A DNA stretch of 64,000 nt from Rhizobium herbae (GTDB lineage: Bacteria > Pseudomonadota > Alphaproteobacteria > Rhizobiales > Rhizobiaceae): positions 62,001-126,000 of the forward strand of contig NZ_JAGGJV010000010.1 of the NCBI RefSeq assembly GCF_017873135.1, read 5' to 3'. A program made the translations under genes and the position numbers. Shown here piece after piece: positions 60,906 to 64,000 of the stretch; within the stretch, counting starts at the first letter, position 1, and every line of letters begins with the position of its first letter. The notes under the pieces are model-generated. The model worked only from the letters and a program-made list of their open reading frames with translations. It had not been told where the DNA came from and did not search any database.

Positions 60906-61679
60906 CTACAGCCTTCCGATCGACAGCCCGCCATCCGCATGGATCACCGATCCGGTGGCAAAACCGAAACCGCCGCTGGCAAGGGCTGCGACCATCCGGC
61001 CGATATCATCCGCCTCGCCCCAGCGCTTCATCGGCACCAGACCATCGGCAATCAGCGCATCGTATTTTCCTGAAACACCGGCCGTCATATCCGAGCGGAT
61101 GATGCCGGGCCGCACCTCGAAGACGGAGATGCCGGCGTCTGCCAGCCGCAGAGCCAGCCCTTGCGAAAAGGCGGCGAGTCCCGCCTTGCTCATGCAATAG
61201 TCCAGACGCTCGGGCGAAGTCAGCGTTGCGGAAACGGAGGTGATGTTGATCACCGAGCGGCTCGCGGCAGATTTGGTTGCGAGCATCGCCTTCACCACGG
61301 CCTGCGTGAAAAACACCGTGCCGCGCAAGTTCGTCGCAACGATCGTATCGAAATTTTCCGGCGACAATTCCAGGAAATCACCACGCACCACTGACGCCAT
61401 GCCCGCATTGTTGACGAGGCAATCGATGGAGCCGAATTGCCCCAGAACCGCATCGACCGTCGCCTGATGGCCGGAAAGATCGGAGAGGTCCGCCTTCAGA
61501 AAGATCGCTTTGGAACCCAGAGCAGCGAGTTCATCCAGCACGGAGCCGACCTGATCAGCTTCGCCGATACCCGTAATGGCGATGTCGAAGCCGCCTTTCG
61601 CCAAGGCCCTGGCAATGCCCAACCCGATACCGCGACGGCCGCCGGTGACGATGGCAACGGGGCGCTTGTGACCGGTCAT
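60906..61679 (-). CDS. SDR-family oxidoreductase (3-ketoacyl-ACP reductase-like)
   Basis: 257 residues from ATG 61679 (MTGHKRPVAIVTGGRRGIG). TGGRRGIGLGIA nucleotide site, NNAGMAS, Ser in NITSVSATL, YCMSKAG (Tyr-x3-Lys) and ADGGLSIGR at the end. Typical of polyol or sugar dehydrogenases in sugar-ABC operons. The start overlaps the stop of the GMC gene by ATGA, so the two are translationally coupled. Confidence 0.92.
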   Translation of the reverse strand: MTGHKRPVAIVTGGRRGIGLGIARALAKGGFDIAITGIGEADQVGSVLDELAALGSKAIFLKADLSDLSGHQATVDAVLGQFGSIDCLVNNAGMASVVRGDFLELSPENFDTIVATNLRGTVFFTQAVVKAMLATKSAASRSVINITSVSATLTSPERLDYCMSKAGLAAFSQGLALRLADAGISVFEVRPGIIRSDMTAGVSGKYDALIADGLVPMKRWGEADDIGRMVAALASGGFGFATGSVIHADGGLSIGRL

Positions 61680-63184
61680 GCCGCCAAATCCTTTGAAACA
61701 ATGTGATCGGCAACACGCAGCGCCTGCGCCGCCACCGTCAACGCCGGATTGACCGCCGCCGATGTCGGCAGGCAGCTGGCATCGACCACAAACAGGTTCT
61801 GGTGATCGAACGCCCGGCAATAGACGTCGAGCGGCGCCAACGCCGGATCATTGCCCATCTTCACCGTGCCGCACTGATGCGATGGCGTGCGCTTGTCGAA
61901 CGGCCGCGACAGCACGATCGGAAATCCTGCCGCCCGCAAGGCCTGCTTCAGCTTCTTCACCAGCATCAGATGCGCGTCCCAGTTGGTCCGCACCCATTGC
62001 AGCACGATGCGCTCGCCATCGACCATGATCCGGCTTTCCGGATGCGGGATATCCTCGCTCATCGCGTAGAAATCGATCGCGTGTTTCGAGACCTGATTGA
62101 GCAGCCATTCCGGCATGGACGGAATGTTCGCCTTCAGGATCGGCCCGGAAATACGGCCAAGAAGCTGGACATTGCCGAGCGGCGGACCACCCTCGCCATC
62201 CGAGAGATAATAATCGTTGAAGCCGAAAGTCTTCTGGTAGATTGAGGTGTTCCTGAAGAACGGCGAGATTGCCAGCACTGCGCTCGAATTGTGGTTCATG
62301 AAATTGCGGCCGACCTGATCCGAACTGTTGGCAAGCCCCTTCGGATTGGCCGCATTGGCGGACCGCAGCAGCAGCACCGACGACTGCACGGCGCCGGCGG
62401 ACAGGATGACCAGCTTCGGCGACACCGTCTGCTCGACGCCGTCCTTGATATAACGCACCGTCTCGATGCGCTTGCCATCCGCTGCCGTCTCAAGCCGCGT
62501 CACTCGCGATCCGGTCTGTAGCCGCACATTCCCATGTTGCAAGGCGATCGTCAGCGCCGCCGTCTCGGCATCCATCTTGCCGTCGAAGCTGTTAGGATGC
62601 GCATCCCATGGCGTCTTTGCCTTGGCGAGCCACTTGTCGATATCGACGCCCAGCGGCAGCGAATAGGGATGCAGCCCGTTGCGCTTGAGTTTCTCGCGGA
62701 CCGACGCGATCGGCGGCTCGTCGGCAACCGGGGGAAAGGCATAGGGTTGCGAATGCACAGGCTCGGTCGGATCCTGCCCGAGAGCCCCGCGCACCTGATA
62801 GAGCTGCTCGGCCCGGCTGTACCAGGGTTCCAGCTCCTCATAGGCAAAGGGCCAGGCTGGCGAGACGCCTTCCAGATGAGCCATCTCGGCAAAATCCTCG
62901 CGGCGGTAGCGTACCAGCACCGCACCGAAGAATTTCGAATTGCCGCCGACATTGTAGTAGTTGCCGGGGTTGAAGCCCTTTCCGTCGGTTTCGTACCAGA
63001 GTTCTTTCGGTCGGAAATGGCCGCGTTGAAAAATCGCCCGCTGGTCGCGGTTCTCTGGGCGGTCTTCGATATGACCTCCGGCCTCAAGAATGAGGATTTC
63101 CGCACCCGAACCGGCAAGGGCCGACGCGACCGTTGCTCCGCCAATGCCGGAGCCGATGATGACAATATCGGACTGCTTCATCAT
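61676..63184 (-). CDS. GMC-family oxidoreductase (glucose/gluconate dehydrogenase-like)
   Basis: 502 residues from ATG 63184 (MMKQSDIVIIGSGIGGATVA), 8 bases after the ABC ATPase stop. FAD motif GSGIGG, GGNSKFFGAVLVRYRREDF, SAGAVQSSVLLLRS, and the C-terminal HQCGTVKMGNDPALAPLD and DASCLPTSAAVNPALTVAAQALRVAD. The pattern is that of the GMC branch with gluconate- and fructose-dehydrogenase large subunits. Probably oxidises a sugar or polyol brought in by the ABC system on the right. Confidence 0.92.
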   Translation of the reverse strand: MMKQSDIVIIGSGIGGATVASALAGSGAEILILEAGGHIEDRPENRDQRAIFQRGHFRPKELWYETDGKGFNPGNYYNVGGNSKFFGAVLVRYRREDFAEMAHLEGVSPAWPFAYEELEPWYSRAEQLYQVRGALGQDPTEPVHSQPYAFPPVADEPPIASVREKLKRNGLHPYSLPLGVDIDKWLAKAKTPWDAHPNSFDGKMDAETAALTIALQHGNVRLQTGSRVTRLETAADGKRIETVRYIKDGVEQTVSPKLVILSAGAVQSSVLLLRSANAANPKGLANSSDQVGRNFMNHNSSAVLAISPFFRNTSIYQKTFGFNDYYLSDGEGGPPLGNVQLLGRISGPILKANIPSMPEWLLNQVSKHAIDFYAMSEDIPHPESRIMVDGERIVLQWVRTNWDAHLMLVKKLKQALRAAGFPIVLSRPFDKRTPSHQCGTVKMGNDPALAPLDVYCRAFDHQNLFVVDASCLPTSAAVNPALTVAAQALRVADHIVSKDLAA

Positions 63185-63192
63185 GACAGAAC

Positions 63193-64000
63193 TCAGCCGA
63201 TGCGCTGCTGGCTTTGCGGATCGAAGAACACCGCCTTGTCCAGGTTGAAGGCAAGCCGGGCGGTCTGGCCGGGCGCGATGCGGGCATCGGCGCGCAGGCG
63301 GGCCACGACCTCCTTGCCGCCGAGCTTGGTCACGGCGAACGTGTCGGAACCGGCAGGCTCGACGACGTCGATCAGGCAATCGCCTTCAAACAGGGATTTC
63401 GCATTGCGGTCGGCGCCATCCGGATCGGTCAGGGCTTCTGGCCGTATGCCGAAAATGACCTGCTTGCCGGAATAGGCGGCCAGACCGCCGATCTGCGGCA
63501 CCGGCACACGCAAGGGTTCGGCTTCCGGACGCAGCAGCGAAACATGCAGGTCATTGCCGCCGCCTTCGATCGTCGCGGTCAGAAGGTTCATCGCAGGCGA
63601 GCCCATGAAATCAGCGACGAACAGGTTCTTCGGATTGTTGTAGATCTCGGCCGGCGTGCCGAACTGCTGCACCTCGCCATCACGCATGACGGCGATCTTG
63701 GTCGCCAGCGTCATTGCCTCAATCTGGTCGTGCGTGACGTAGACGATCGACGTGCCGGTCGCCTGATGCAGCCGCTTGATCTCGATGCGCATGTCGACGC
63801 GCAGCTTGGCATCGAGGTTGGACAGCGGTTCGTCGAACAGGAACAGCTTCGGATCGCGCACCAGTGCCCTCCCCATGGCAACACGCTGGCGCTGGCCGCC
63901 GGACAGCTGGCTCGGTTTGCGGTCGAGCAGATGGGTGATCTGCAGAACTTTAGCCACTTTGTCGATGGCCTTCTTGCGTTCCTCGACCGGCACACCGCGC
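63193..64000 (-). CDS. Sugar ABC ATP-binding protein (UgpC/MsmK-like), 3' part (runs off the right edge)
   Basis: The last 269 residues are visible; the 5' end with Walker A lies beyond base 64000. LSGGQRQR signature, LFDEPLSNLDAKLR Walker B, YVTHDQIEA switch, and a MalK-type regulatory domain (FGIRPEALTDPDGADRN). It belongs to a CUT1 sugar importer whose other genes are off the right edge. The GMC and SDR genes follow directly. Confidence 0.92.
   Translation of the reverse strand, partial: RGVPVEERKKAIDKVAKVLQITHLLDRKPSQLSGGQRQRVAMGRALVRDPKLFLFDEPLSNLDAKLRVDMRIEIKRLHQATGTSIVYVTHDQIEAMTLATKIAVMRDGEVQQFGTPAEIYNNPKNLFVADFMGSPAMNLLTATIEGGGNDLHVSLLRPEAEPLRVPVPQIGGLAAYSGKQVIFGIRPEALTDPDGADRNAKSLFEGDCLIDVVEPAGSDTFAVTKLGGKEVVARLRADARIAPGQTARLAFNLDKAVFFDPQSQQRIG

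Overview
The window is high-GC DNA from an alphaproteobacterium, most likely a Rhizobiaceae member (Rhizobium/Agrobacterium/Ensifer group). The reasons are the soxBDAG operon, the very high density of solute-uptake ABC operons each tied to a few catabolic enzymes and a dedicated regulator, RIME-type palindromic intergenic repeats, and a biuret hydrolase very like the Rhizobium leguminosarum enzyme as I remember it. No rRNA, tRNA, CRISPR array or replication gene was recognised. It reads as an accessory or secondary-replicon catabolic region.

Layout. 1-5897 (minus): 5' part of a dimethylglycine dehydrogenase-like flavoprotein and heterotetrameric sarcosine oxidase soxBDAG (methylated glycine catabolism). 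6199-8150 (plus): cysQ and a DUF2793 protein. 8180-14104 (minus): an RND pump with two lipoprotein adaptors, then a stand-alone receiver domain. 14249-21392: a Crp/Fnr regulator divergent from an SDR, followed by enzymes resembling quinone/aromatic-electrophile defence (a fused VOC dioxygenase-esterase, a flavin reductase, a second VOC dioxygenase), a LysE exporter, a wrecked IS5-type transposase and a DUF3833 protein. 21492-26246 (minus): a spermidine/putrescine-type ABC operon ending in a nitrilase-family amidase. 26339-32239: an amino-acid ABC importer without its own ATPase and a ureohydrolase, divergent from a LysR regulator and an aminotransferase. 32365-39702: a second PotABCD-type operon carrying an MBL-fold hydrolase and an aldehyde dehydrogenase, divergent from TetR and a SnoaL-like protein. 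39783-41038: a 48-residue membrane peptide gene and a transglutaminase-like protein.

41393-50036 is the most distinctive block: a GntR/FCD regulator faces an eight-gene, almost gapless operon. It encodes a BMP-family binding protein, two permeases, biuret hydrolase, a ring-opening amidohydrolase (cyanuric acid hydrolase/barbiturase family), a double ATPase, a second isochorismatase-fold hydrolase and a cupin. It looks like an uptake-plus-ring-opening pathway that harvests nitrogen from cyclic ureides. Three TGCATACA motifs lie between regulator and operon.

50245-57354 (minus) is an arabinoside module: an ArsR-type regulator with a long C-terminal domain, a GH51 arabinofuranosidase and a CUT1 sugar importer. 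A TGATAT motif recurs in all three of its upstream regions. 57476-64000 (minus) holds a glycerate 2-kinase, a Dabb protein, two GMC oxidoreductases, an SDR and the 3' part of a sugar-ABC ATPase.
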